A DNA stretch of 64,000 nt from contig CM059587.1 in NCBI GenBank assembly GCA_030407085.1, positions 45,110,501 to 45,174,500 of the forward strand. Direction: 5' to 3'. Made by a program: the position numbers and the translations under genes. The stretch is from Trichopria drosophilae. Its lineage: Eukaryota; Arthropoda; Insecta; Hymenoptera; Diapriidae. Within the stretch, counting starts at the first letter, position 1. Each line of letters opens with the position of its first letter. The notes under the pieces are model-generated. The model was not told the origin of the DNA. It saw only the letters and a program-made list of their open reading frames with translations, and ran no database searches. This document shows, one piece after another, positions 19,189 to 34,100 of the stretch.

Positions 19189-22100
19189 GTACGTAATCGA
19201 AAATACCATTTCCTACACGTCCCTTTGGATCCGTTCCTCCGGAAATGACTAGTATTACATCAGTGCGAAATTCCATGCATACTGCACATGAAACATGGCT
19301 TCCGTCTAGCCAAACATTCAGCAATGCACATTAAACTCAGTACCGACGTAACGAGTAAACACGGGCTCGTTAATCTTGAGCAATTCGTACAATTTCAAGT
19401 CAGTAATTAGGGGATTTGAAGTTATTTTTTAAACTCTAATTACAATAAACAATTCTTTTTATATAAACAAATTTACAACATGATTCATGCGCGTCCTTTA
19501 TTATGCATGAACACTATCAGCTGTTCGAACATTTAATTACCGTAAAACTTTTAATCGTCTCCTTAAAATCTACTACAATATAGCAACAAATAAATATTTT
19601 AAATATATAATCTATTTTTCAGGAGCATTTCTTATACCATACTTTGTCATGCTAGCGATTGAGGGAATTCCCATATTCTACTTAGAATTGGCGATTGGCC
19701 AACGGTTAAGAAAAGGTGCCATTGGTGTATGGAACCAGGTAAGAAAACACTTTTTTCACAATCATTTTTCAATTAATGAATAGTCTATTCTCTTAGAATA
19801 GATCTCTTAGATTTTACATCGGTTTTCAATTAAATATCATTTAAGTAATATAAATAATATTAGAGAATCTAAATTTTTTAAGCAAACGATTATCCTCGGT
19901 TACTTAATCGATATCAGTAAATGAATATGGAGAATATCACTTCTTGCATAGTATATTTAACACTACGGATTAGAAACTGATTCTATGATCTATGATTCTA
20001 TGATGATTCTATAATGAGGAAATCAGGACGATCATTGTCCGAAAGCGAATGAATCGAAAAATTATCAAAATAAGTCACTTTTTAAAACCATTACAGGATG
20101 TAAACTTTTTCGAAAATTACTGGAATTAGATCGAAATGCACTCAAATCAGGTGAGGTGAGAAAGCCTCAAAACATTCATGTTCTTCATCTTTTCATTCGA
20201 TCATTAGTAACGTGGTTATTGAGGTATCCTGATATCTTAAATTTTGTTGAGAGTTTCGGCCGAACCATCGTAAACAGAGATCATATTAAAAAGTTTCATC
20301 ATATTATAAAAAATGCATCAAATAAATAATAGTAAAATGCGATTTCTGTAATTGATGGAGGAATTGATTGAATCTGTAATTGAAAGAGATCTCATTTTTG
20401 CGCAATTTTAATTTAGCTCCCATTAATTGTCCAAAAATTTCATATGTTAAAAAGTTTTAAAAAAGTAATCTTATTTTGACCATTTTTCAATGCATCCACT
20501 TTCGGCCTAATTTAGATCAATGTTTTTATTCGAGTTATGCAAGGGACAATGACATTGGAATTCTCCTCAGGAATACCTAACTTCTATTCCTATATATCGG
20601 CATGAATGTTACTATTTTCACTCTCGTGTATGTGTGTGTATCTAGTAGAGATTTTTGAGGTGGCTGATTACGAATTCGACCTTAAATTATCAAAATTCAA
20701 AATGGCAGATGATAATTTATTTATATTTATTATTATGTCACGAAAAAACCTTGCGTATTCTGGTCAGCCATTATGAATGAGCCATAGGGAATTTGGAATC
20801 CACATTTGTGATCAGCGACTGTCCAGATTAACGATAACAAATTTAACAAACACGATTTTGCTCTCTGCTTTAAGTACGCCATAATCAATTTCAGAATTAG
20901 AAATGAGATCTCAAAATTTCTCGAATTAGAAATATGAGATAAATGACTTATGCACAAAAATCTGTGCTTATAATAGATAAGGATTTCTTTCTAATCGATT
21001 TAAAATATATTTCTTCACAAGTACCATATTTTCTTTTATAGTAATAATTGATAACCAGTAATTATGAAAGCTGTACTGCTTCATTTTAACACCAGCCGTG
21101 TCTCAAAACCTGAATCGGCCAAATTTCTTACCCATCTTTACCAGTATTCAGTTCTATCTGAGTTAGTTTATCACGCTAATATCCGAGATAATTGACATGA
21201 TTTTTTATTGGCTAATTTCTAAATGAACTATTTCTAATTATTACAAATATCATCTTTATTATTGTTCTGAATTATATTTCCGACCGTTTGCTCTACACTC
21301 TCCACGAAGTATAATATATCTTTACTTGACCTACTATGTATATTGAATAAATACTACTGAAATTCTTACGTCTCTGTTATAATAAAGGTATATCTTACAT
21401 TGAAATATATGCTTAACATCATCACGAAATGCCTTATCAAATACCCTAAGTTATCAGATACTTAAGAAATAATTTCGCCTTCGATATCTCTATTAAATTA
21501 CATTTCAACAACGGTTTAAAACATTTTTAAGACGTGATTTCCAACGCCTACGATGCCTGTGTCCATATTTTGATTCCACGTGATTAAATGTGATTTAACT
21601 TTACCTTAAAAATCTTGATTCCATTTACACGCAACTCACCTCCACTAGATATCAAGTGCTTGACATCTAAATCTACCTGGTACGATCGAATTAGTTCCGC
21701 ACAATTTTGCTAATGCGTGACATTATTGCTGGTTCGTTACTCTTAGCCATTAACACGTGACTAATAACATCGGATTTTCGGCTGCATAACCACAAATAAA
21801 TCTGATGATAAATTTTCGGATCGAAAGTAATTCTTACTCCTGCAATTGACAAAGTAAATTGAAAAACTTGTTTAGAGTAAGCTAATCAATATTCTTCTAT
21901 GGTCTTAACGATTTTGTAGTCAAAGAAATTGAATGCTAATGTATACATACAACTTATTATATGCCAACTTACCCACCCTTGAAAATTTATTTTTTATAGT
22001 CATGCGGTATTTTTCTATTTATGGAAATTACAGAACGATAATAAACTTTAAGATGAATCATTTCGCATTGAATCTCTCATATGTTCTTTTAACTTTGTAT

Positions 22101-25100
22101 ATCCAAATACAATTGATAAACTGCATTGATCTTAAACAGTCAGATGACATATTTATTATGAACTACATTATACAACATTATATATCATGACCCGAAACCC
22201 ATAAGACTGTTAGAGTCCTTTAAGCTCCCTTAAGGTGAGGTAAATTGCGACCAGCGTTTCCTCCATTATGTGTAGAGTTTCTAAAGTACCCTAATTTGGA
22301 CCAGTCTCTGGTACATTCTGCTCTTTAAATGTAATAAGTATTCAAGCATGTTTTATCGATGGTATTGAAATCTATTTAGAATACCCTCTTTCTCAATGTC
22401 AGACATTTTATTCAGCAAAAAATTATTTTCTATGAACAGGAACAAAATTGTAGATTTAAATTCACATGCTTTTATGTGGATTTCACACAAATTTGTATGC
22501 GTATCTTAAACTAGTAGGCCAAGTCGCAAGCATTTAAATAGTAATATTCTTGTGGATCTCTTCTTTCTTCAACATTTCAGAACTGTATTTTATTTAAAGA
22601 GTAAACCGGAGTTTCAGTAAATAATTAGTTATTATTTAAGAATTGATTGTTCATGCAAGCATGCGTTATAAAATATTGGTTTACCGTCATATTTATCCCT
22701 TCAACCTACTTGAGACGAAAAAACGGCTCCACGTCTTTATTTCACATGACAACTATATCACACGATAAAATAGAACATGACAATTGATCGCACGACAAAA
22801 TATCACACAGACAAATAACCATAAAGAAAAATATCACTGCCACAAAAACCCGGCAAAAAAAATTGAATATTACACACGTAAATTCATGTCAGTCTTTTGG
22901 CGTTAGGACATTTTGGTCCCCTGGTTAGGCGCCGGATGTTTTGGCTCAGCCGTTTTGGCGTCAGATTATTTGACCCTGGTTATTGTTGCGAGAATTATTT
23001 TAGATATAAATTCGTATACTAAAGGGGGGAGGGGTGGAGAAATGGCAACGTCATGAAACTAACCTAACCTATTTTTATAGAATTTTGACCACTCCTAATA
23101 ATACCTAAAAGCATATGCGAGCCCTAAAGCTAACCTAACCTAACCGCAATCAGAACTCCGCTTACTCCTAATAATGCATAAATGAATATGGCTGCACAGA
23201 GAAATTTTGAAATGTATGATATTTTGTCGATGTGGTATTTTTATTTTATTTGACATGTGATCAAATGTTTTTGATATTTTCTCATGTGATCATTTGTCCG
23301 TGAAATAAAGACGTGCTGTTAAAAAAATATCTGTCATACCGTTTCCATAAACCTTGTTTCTGGTAAACTATGTGTAGATGCCAAGCACCGGCTCTTTAAA
23401 AAAATCAATGTCTCAAGCAATAAATATAATGTCGGAATGTTGTGGCTTACTCGAAACTTTGATATTTTCGATATTTAAAACATATATAAACGAAATAATT
23501 AGTAGCTTGTGTTCTTTGTTAAATGAATTCTAAGAGTAAGACGTACATACATTCATATTAATCTTAGATGTGTATATTTCTTGTTATATTTATGAAATAT
23601 ATATGAAGAAAACCGTTTTATTTTATTATAAACAAAGGAATACATAAGTACACATGAAATTTCATAATTGTAAATTTAATAAAATAGTATTTAATAGAAT
23701 TATTCCTTAGATATTATCACTTTGCACGAAGATGTATTTGGACTTGTGTACAATGCACAATTAATGTTCCATTTGATTGCATTGAACGAAGATAACTGCA
23801 GGGTAGACAATGGGTATACGAACGCTATTAAGTGACGATTTACCCTCCAATTTTCTACAAAAGTTTCACTTTCTACTATACATAGAAAGTCAGGCTTCCA
23901 ATTTTGATCCCAACATATTTTGCTAATATTGACGCTACATTCTATTCCTAATAATTAATTTGTCAAAATTCCAGTATTAAATCGAAATTCTCCATTAGAT
24001 TGTATGTACCTCAAGAAGGTAATCGATATAGCACAAATATTCCAGGATTCTGATTCAAACACCTGCTCAATGTATATGATTTAATTTCTTTCTATATAAC
24101 TGAAAATCATCTGATCTGCAAAATAAACTGTTCTAAAATGTATATGTCGAATAAATGTATACGTATGTTTTAAAAAATATTATATGTACAGTTGTAATTA
24201 AATAATGGAAATATTTTAATAAGGCCTTTCAGAAAGTCTATTAATATTTCTTGCAAATTATTCATGTATTAAAAGGATTTCTAAGAAACTTTTCCGATTC
24301 ATACTTTTTACTTAAATCGTAGCACAGGAAATTGGCAAGAAGATCGTTCGAGTTTGGTGTAATAAAATTTGATTTCATATATTATAAATTCAATATTCAT
24401 TTGGAAATAAAATTTTTCGATTTAAGTAACACGAGAATACATCTGTAAAGTTAGTAGTAAGGCAAAGTTATACGAACACTGTTAGTTGGAAAATTCAAAG
24501 GTATTCAAAGGATAATTATGCTCTCTAATGCGAAATTTAGCTCTTATACAAATTTCTACGCAATTACTGAACTGACTAAATATAATTAACATTCAGGAAA
24601 ATAAAAAAATGAATGAAAATATTTTAAAATGTTTTCAACGTAAAATGTAAGGGTTTTTAAAGCTCACAGTTTTCGTATCGTTATCACTTCTGCATATAGT
24701 ACTTTGTAAGAGTCCTCGAATTAATTCAAATTTTCATTTTTATTGTAATCTATTATAAAATGAAAAAATTATATAAATTACAGGTTTCTCCGTACCTGGC
24801 TGGCATTGGTGTGAGTAGTGCCGTCGTATCCTTCAATGTGGCCCTTTACTATAATACTATTATCGCCTGGTGCCTATTTTACTTCGTTCAGGTAAAAATT
24901 GATTATATTTACTTCTTTTTTGTTATATCTAGTAAATAAAGTTCCACAAGTAAAATCCCTTATGCTTTGTCTACGTTAATGCAAACACTTTTTTTTTAAT
25001 AACACGTGTGCAGAAATAATCAATAATACCCAAATTCCGCGATTTATTTCTTATTTATCTAGTATATCATTTTCGCTGTTATACTAATATTGTGGATCAT

Positions 25101-28100
25101 TTATTTACATTCTTTTGGATATTCAATATCAATATGAAAATTTCTAAAAATAACAATCGTGTAAAACAAATACTCTATAAATGGTCATAGAGATATGTAC
25201 ATTTTTAAACGTCAAAATTATTATTGTAACTGGATATTTTTATTAGGACTGATGACAGAGATAATAATAGATTAATATTCCATTTAAACCTTGACAGAGC
25301 TTCCAGTCTGAGCTACCTTGGGCGGATTGTCCCAACAGATACTTCCCAAATGGGTCCTACTCTCCAGAACCAGAATGTGTGGTAAATATTAATTTTATTA
25401 TAGTTTATGTAGTTATTATACACTTTTACATAATAAAATGTACAATGTGATGATATCTCATCATAATAGTACTTATATGTTAGATCTGTCCCTGATAACT
25501 ACTGGTAACTGATTCAACCTATCTTAAATCAATGTATCTGGCAAATAAATCGTACGTAAAAATGTGAGTCACGATTTTATAAACTGCACAATTTGTTATA
25601 ATTGATCGATAATATGGTGTGACAAAATAAACAAATGAAAAACACAATTCTAACGGGACATAGCAGACTTTGCAGTATATGAAATACTGAGATGAATAAT
25701 ATGGTTAGTTTTTCTCATACACCCCCATAAACTCATTATACTTAAAAAACATTCGTTTTATTTTTTTTTAATAGTAATTCAGAGTTTCATTAATTTTAAC
25801 TCGATTTTAAAATTTCTTCTTTATTAGGAAAGAGGAGGATATATCTCTGTAACGCTAGGTTATTTACATCTATATCTTAAAGACTCCCAAAGATCCAAAC
25901 GAATACATCTTAAACATTTTCATTTTTATTAAATTTTTCATGTTTGATAAGAATTTTACGATATTATTTGATCTCAAATATTATTTTTGTTACCATACAT
26001 TGAGAGTATATGTATTTCCAATTAAAATGACCTATTTGTTTACTTGAATTGGTTAAAATTTGACTGGGATTGCTGAATTTTACGATTTTTTTTATTTTAA
26101 GCAAAAATTTGAATGTATTAAAACTTCGAATCATTGCCTACAGTATCAGGCACAATATCACGCAACAATAAAAATGAAAGATAGTGGGCTGAGAAATAAA
26201 TAATTAAAAAATTGCAAAACTCAAAAATGTTTACTTGATCTTTTGCGTTTATAAAAATCATTATTTGTTTCCCGTTTAAGTAACCAGCAGTAATCTGCAA
26301 ATATATTTATGGAGCTTTTGCTTCAAAAACGGGTTTCGAAATATACTATTTCCTGATGGATTTTTTCACCCTGTTCGTCACTGCGTTGGCCAAGATTTTC
26401 GGGAAAGAAATTTAGATGCGAATGCAGAAAAGGAATCTTCTAGCCATTCTAAAATGCATGTACCATGTTGACGTAGTCGGGACTTTTGTTATTACCTAAA
26501 AAATGATCGCACCATAATATCAAACTAGTCCAAGCTCGTATTTCTACAGCCTCCAGTATGTTTGGAAATTCCGTATTCTAAATACGTAAATTCTGCATCA
26601 TTTTTCGATTTTACGTTTCAACTAAGATTCTTAAAATTAGAACGGACAAACTTTTTTAACGGATATGAAGGGTAGAGCTGTTTCATAGATGTATACAATG
26701 GGACTATTTGACACAAACTAAGCACTTTATTGTTTACAACCAGTGGATGCGTATAGTATGTCATCTTTTTTAAATATGAAATCTTAACTAAACACCAAAA
26801 TTTTACTTAAATTCAAGTAATCACATAGGTTATTTTAATCAAAATTACATATACTTTCAAGATATGGTAGTGAAAATTATATTCAAATTGTTGTCAAATC
26901 AGAAAAAATAGAATAAAAATGATAATGTCGAAAATACATTCGTTTGGATCTTTGTGAGTCATTAAGATATTGATGGAAATAATATAGCGTCGAAAAAATA
27001 TTTTCCGTTTCCTAATAAAGAAGAAATTTTTTAACCCAGTAGAAATTAATGATGCTGTGAATTACTTTTTAAACAAATTATAAAAAAAATTTTTTAAGTA
27101 TAAAATAAGTTTTTGAGGATGTATGAGAAAAAACAACCATACCATTACATTCTCCTCAGTATTTCATGCCCTACAAGATATATTATGTCCCGTTAAAATC
27201 AACTGCCACACCGTGTAAATTAAATAATTCACACGCGGTTTATTTTACGGCATGAGAATACACACTCATACTGCAGTATATATCTCATTTAATCCGTTTT
27301 CTGCCAATATTGTATTTCGCTTATGTTATAAAGATAGAAAATAATAGGAATGTCTTAGGAAAACATTGCTGAATAGATTGTTCTTGGCAATAAAAAATAA
27401 AACATGTATGCTGCTCAAAAATTCCGGACGAAACTTCATGCATTTCAGATGATTTTATTGACAACATACATTAACATTTCAAATACAAATGAATGAGGAT
27501 AGTCATGTATGGAGCATGATCTATGATGTAAATTTAAATTTCAAAACTGGACAAAAGAAAATTAAACCAGAGCATTTCAATTTTAATAATATTTCATACA
27601 CATTTCTAAAATGCCTTTTTATACATGAACTTATCTATATACTCTGAAAATCAGAATTCTGCTAATATAAGTTATCTTTATTCATATGCATACTTGTAAT
27701 TTGTATGTTGATGCTGAAGATATTCTCAATTGTTAAAATAAGTAATATTAAGATTTATATAAAAACTATTATACCTATATTTTTTGACTAAAGTGTACAT
27801 AATGACTACACGTATGAACTACCATCGAAAAGATGACAAGACATAATTATTCTAATAATGACATAACTTATACCAGTACTTTATTCGACTCGTGAAAATG
27901 GGTAAAACTCCCATAAATATTGAATTAGAAACAAAGCTGAATTCTAAATTAGTCTAATAAAAAAAGTCTACCACTACAATAGTTTTTCCAATACGAAATG
28001 GAACTTGTTTCTTTTCACCTAAAAACCATCAGTTTTTGACGGCACTGCTTGTAATTACATTAACAATTCATTTTACCAACTAATTGTAAGTAATTTATAG

Positions 28101-31100
28101 TCATATCACTGACATACAATAACAAAAATGGAAGCATGTCAATAATTCTGAAGATGTCGTTTATGTTTTAGGAAAGTAGTCCAACGCAATATTTCTGGTA
28201 TCGAACGACGTTAATGATATCAAAAGATATCAACACACCGGAAGTTTTCAATTGGAAAATTGCCCTTGCATTAGTGATCGCTTGGATTCTCGTCTACATG
28301 TGCATGATAAAAGGGATCACGTCTTCGGGAAAGGTATTTAATTACTTTCACTTAATATCGACTTAGAAGTTAACTTCTCTTATAAAATACCTTTCAACAT
28401 TGTTGTTTCGAAGTTATTGACAAATGTGTTTGAAATTGACAATTACACAGGCACAGGCATAACTGTTTGAATTTTATGTAGGAATATAAAAGAATTAAAA
28501 TGAATGATTCTCCATTTTTTAACATGTTGTTGACTAAACGTCAGTACTACCTGAATATCTGAAAATATTTTCACTTAAGTTTTAAATTTGAGCTTAAATG
28601 TTGGTCTCAAATTTCATTAACATCATTAGTAACGTGCTTTCCACTCAAGTCATTTCAATTGCTCCAGCTATCCGATGGAGAACGTTATATTGATCCAAAA
28701 GTAACGGAGTTTATGAACATTTCAGTGATAGATGTCGTACGAAGTTTCATATAGAATATAGCTTCTTTCTGCATAATTATTCTGTACAGGTACTGTACGA
28801 TTACTGTTATGCGAACTTGTACTATAACATCTAATTATACATGTTTAGTAGACGATTATGTGCGTGAATGCGTATGTTTGCGTACAATACTGTTATTGAC
28901 CAACTTCTATTATAATCATCTCCTTTGTAAAAAGTTATTAATGCCCTGATCAGACTGTACTGAAAATCATGTCTTGGCATGGGCCTTAAAAATGTTCGAC
29001 TAGGCTGTATTAAATGAAACCAAATAGCATTCAACAACTATCAAGATCACCTTAAGTTATTATCTACAATATTTAAAGAACTATTGAATTAAAGAAGTAT
29101 AAGCAAAGTCAATTTTTTGGCCACTAAGAATGTCCAAAGGTTAGATTATAGGTTTTAAGTCGCATTAAATAAATGCACAGAAGATATTGTCTATTAAGTA
29201 TATCCAATTACGTTAAAATTTAATCGCAAATTAATCGTAGTAAAATAAAACTATAATTCTTTGTAAGGTATACATATAAGTACTTCCAATTAGGGCAAAC
29301 AATAATTGACAGGTGAAAATGGAACAAAAACAGTTTGCCTATAAATTCAATTAAATTGAGCTAAAGGAAACAAATTGTGTACACAATTATGAAAAAAGAA
29401 ATCATCCAATTGTGAGTAGCCATTTAAAGCTAACGGTAAAGTAACGAAACGTACCCTCGATAACAACATATTTAAAAAGTATGTGATAGAAATTTTAAAG
29501 CCTTTTTTTTTTATAACGAACATTGTATAAAAAACGTATAAATAATGTATAAGATAAACAGTATCAGTATGGTTTAAAAAATATTGTTTCTGCTCTTTTA
29601 TAAATTCAAACATCTCATGTAATGAAACGGAAGCAAATATTCAAAGAATTATTTATTACTTTGTTTCAGGTTGTATATGTGACTGCAACTTTTCCCTACA
29701 TTGTTCTTATTATCTTCTTTTTCCGTGGAGTCACTCTTCGGGGAATGTCCGACGGGTTACGTCATCTTTTCACACCAAAGGTAATTGAATATCAATTATT
29801 CATATGCTTATCATTTAAACAACATTTCCGAATCGCATACTTGCAAATTAATTTGAAAATTTTAATGCGAAGATCTGAAATTTGAAAACAGACAAAATTA
29901 TTCTATTTTCCAATATATAGACATGGGATTAAAAAAAAATTGGTTTGAATGAAAAAATACAAATCCTAAGTTTTACCAGAAGTGAACAATTTTTGTTTAA
30001 GTTTTTTGAAATTCTTCAGAGAGAAGCATGAGAAATCATGAATCAGATTGGATAAGTTATTCTTTTTCCATACTTAGATCTAGGCACCACCCATAAGATG
30101 TTATGAAATTATTTATATTTTTCTACCCTCATAGAAAAAATAGTAATATGTAGTTAAAATCGGGAACGATTTATAGCAATAGTCAATTTTAGTATATTAT
30201 TTATGAACGAATAAATAACTTCAATGAAAATTGAAAATGTTTTTCAGTAAATTAAAACATTTCTTTAATTAAATAATAAATACAAGCAAAGACTTCCTAC
30301 TAATGAGTTCTTTAAAATGTATGTTCTAACATGTACATAATGGTTACAGTGGTATACCCTAACGGATCCTGTGGTTTGGCTGGAGGCAGGAACGCAAATA
30401 TTTTTTTCTCTGGGATTAGCATTCGGAGGGCTAATCGCATTTTCCTCCTACAATCCAGTCAACAACAATTGTTATCGAGATGCTATTATGGTCAGTCTCA
30501 CAAACTGCTTCACGTCAATGTTCGCTGGAATTGTTGTGTTTTCCATTATAGGTAAGCTCATAAAATCTACTTAATTTAAAATACATGACGTGTAAGAAAC
30601 GTTTACATCCATTTATGGTAACTAACAATTCTCCAAATAGCTTGTTTTAGTTCAAAAATACACTTAGCACAATAAACGTAAGTGATTAAGTGCCTTTTTA
30701 AACAATAAATGTATTTCTGAAATTTGCATTGACTGAAAAATGTACATAGACTTTATAATCTCCATTGATATCAGTTTATTGGTAATGAATTTGTTTACAG
30801 TATATAAAAAAGTTAATTACAACTGAAGCGCATCCCACTTTCTCTATGAAGAAAAATCAATCAAGCTAAATTTATGCATTAATGCTAAATACTTACGTTA
30901 CATCACATGAAGAATGACTCTCAGAGATATATAAAATAATAAGAAAAGCATTGATATTTTTTTAAAAATAAGATCAAACTAATAAACACATATTGTATCA
31001 ATTTGAGATTAGGATTTTGATAACTTCAAGTTGCCAAAGAAATTGCAATGACCAGCGATTTAATATATAACATTTCGTTAGATATTGATTTTTCTAACCT

Positions 31101-34100
31101 TCTTTTACAACACCCTTTTAACATCAACCTTTTTATATTATAACTCGTGATTTATATCAGATACTTTTTATTTTTCTTAGGTTTCAAAGCCACAATGGTA
31201 TACGAGCAGTGTCTAGCCGACAGAAACGAGACACTTATTTCAATTTTTGGGAATCCAAGTAAAATTCCAAAAGATATTCCGCCATCGGGTACTCTTTTAA
31301 ATATTACGGATGGAAACAAAACTTTGGATTCTATTGTTATGCCAGAAATGCAAGAATGTGATCTGGAAAAAGAACTAGATAACGTAAGTAAATATAGCAA
31401 TGTTTCAGTTAATTGAAGAATTATTACTATGATTATCTATAAATTTGCATAATTTTTGTTTCTTTATTTTTTTTTAATATTAAATTTATTTTAAGAATAC
31501 CTTAATTTTTGAACAATCGATAAATATAATGTGACTAAATGATAACATTGTTTTACTTTTTGTTAAATTTGGAAATTCCAACGATAAAATATGTTTCAGT
31601 CAGCAGCTGGGACTGGGCTCGCCTTCATAATATTTACCGAAGCAATAAACCAGTTTCCGGGTGCCCAATTTTGGTCTGTGCTGTTCTTCCTTATGTTGTT
31701 CACTCTAGGGATAGACTCTCAATTTGGCACTTTAGAAGGTGTTGTTACAAGTATCGTCGACATGAAGCTTTTCCCTAACTTGCGTAAAGAGATACTGACA
31801 GGTAATAACTACATTTTTTAATTACATCTAGTAAAAAATACAAAGGTCTCACATGTTATGAATTTCGCAATCAAATTTAGCATTAATATATATTAGTCTA
31901 ACTAAGTAAAGTCTGTGACTCATTGTTTGACCCTTGTTTATATTTTTTAAAACTCCGGGAGTACAAATCGATTCTGCCATTTGCAATGAAATTCGGACGC
32001 AAATTAAAAAATATCGTATGGAATAAGGACGAAATATCAATCTTCGACGAGTGTGATTGTCACCCTTATTTATAGTATATAAATATTTCATTTAACAATA
32101 AATTAGGAACACACTATTTGAGGAATAGCAAAAAAAGTTTGTGAGGGTCGATTTCATTTTACCCAGTAAATTGGAAAGCTCAAAATACTCCGTAATATTT
32201 TATACTCTTCATTAGTAAATATCTTCTCTAGTAAATATATTCCTCAACTTTTACTCCGCTCCTACTAAGGTTTCATGTCCTGTAAAGTGGTTTGGAGCTC
32301 TTTCAACGCCATATTATGTCAATAGATGAAAGCAGAAGTAGTTTGATGAAATTTTTAGGTATATTTAATTTCTTTTCTTTCTAAAATAAATTTGAGTTGA
32401 GTAAACAAAATTGGGCCTTATAATCCAGTTAGTCGCAGACCGTTTAGGCCAGCTTGAAAGACTTGGAAAGTAATTGATCTATTTCATATGAATTAATATA
32501 ATCCTAAAGTTGTTGATACACTATGACCTCATATATATTTGTCTAAATAGCAGGCATCGGCATAGCCCGTTTTTTGTAAATATATGTGACCATTGAGCCA
32601 CCACTTATTTTTGTAAATTATTTTATTAACATACAGTTTCTAAGTAACACGCTGAGAAACCGCTTTTTTAATATAAATAAGGTTTATTTTCTATGATCAA
32701 ATCTATTCAGATGAAATAAATATTTGTCAACAGTTAGCAAACCTTATTTGCATTAAAGAAACCTTTTCTAAGTGCAGACGTATATCAATGATCTTTCATT
32801 GTTGACCGGGATATTTTATTGTTTCAGGTGTTCTTTGTTTGATTTGCTGCGTGATATCGATGGCCTTTGCGCACGGAGCAGGCAACTATGTGTTCGTACT
32901 ATTCGATAATTTCAGCGGAAACTTCCCTCTGCTCATCATCGCATTTTTTGAATGCATCGGAGTGTCATACGTCTACGGCCTTAAAAGGTAATAATTTACA
33001 CTGCATACAGTTATAGTTACCAAAACATTTTGAACTAAAATATCCTAACTTTATTTGAAAAATGAACCTTATAAATAATCAAATTTAATATCACAACTTC
33101 ATTCAGAAATGTACTGCTTTACTTTTATAGTGCAACGTTATTCGAATACTGCGCGAAAGTGTACAAGTTTAGGTACCATTTTTAATATTGCCAGGAATTA
33201 ACTCTTTCGGAGCAGTAACTCTAAATATGGACATAACTTCAACATAATTTGAATGTTTAATCTTATTGAAAAATATCATAAGGCCTATTGCTAAAATAAC
33301 AATTGATTTTATTTATTCATAGGTTCGCAGATGACATTGAACTCATGACTGGAAATCGTCCTGGGTTATACTGGCTAATTTGTTGGAAGTACCTTAGCCC
33401 GTTAGCTATGATAAGCATTTTGGTCGCATCGTTTATCCAAATAGCTACAGAGGGTAGTGGGTATCAGGCCTGGGTAGCTAACAAAGGAATTACCGAAAAG
33501 CATGAATGGCCGGTTTGGGCCCTCGTCCTCATTGCGCTCCTAATTCTCGCTTCAGTTCTTTGGATCCCAGCTGTAGCCATTTGTCGGTGAGTATTCATTT
33601 CATTCAACAAATCATAATAACTTCATTAACCAATTCACTCAAAAAATCTAATTTTTTTGTTTGTAGTATATTTATAGTCCATATTAAACTTTTTTTTTCA
33701 TTGTACTATGTTGCTTTACACTGATGCGTTTAAGGATATCATTGTTGCGGGAGTTACAAATGGGCATATTTTTCGTGGTTATTTTTTAATCAAATGGCAG
33801 TCTCTGAAATTAGTATTGCCTGTTCTTAGTCTATTTATTACTATCTCATCTTTACGGGTCAGAATTTGAAACTCGATATTTTCAAATGTATCTGTTCTTA
33901 TTTGGAGTAATCTCGTATCATAATTCTTCCAATACAAGTTGTTGTTTATTTCTATCTTCCCCGTAACAAACTTTTTCTTCTCTAGGACTGTAGGTATCCA
34001 ATCGTATTCCTGGAATGGAGAATTAGTTGATTTGTTGTCTCTTATCCGCTTTTTCATTGTCTCTTATTCCCTGATGCACAGGGATTCAGTAAATGGATAT

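Larger units (their letters stand above)
19739..24783 (+). other. SLC6 intron B-C (5.0 kb)
   Basis: AT-rich intron with no coding sequence recognised. A single diverged copy of the interspersed unit (TTCAAAATGGCAGATG and GTGATCAGCGACTG) lies near 20690-20825. A TIR element lies at 22730-23315. Confidence 0.75.
28334..33322 (+). other. SLC6 introns E-K (six introns between exons E and K)
   Basis: Introns of 1336, 569, 629, 216, 1026 and 335 bases, all GT-AG. They are AT-rich; short open frames at 28831-29037 and 29347-29613 on the minus strand have no recognisable content. No repeat or RNA gene was noticed. Confidence 0.6.

Noticed and set aside
23060..23145. CCTAA repeats as an interstitial telomere site
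   Set aside because: At most three units; too short to call more than a chance or dispersed motif.
26118..26300. 60-codon minus-strand frame in the core of the long-TIR element
   Set aside because: Does not resemble any transposase motif; probably chance.
27410..27470. Sequence GCTCAAAAATTCCGGACG resembling a transposon end
   Set aside because: No inverted mate was found within reach, so it is not called as an element.
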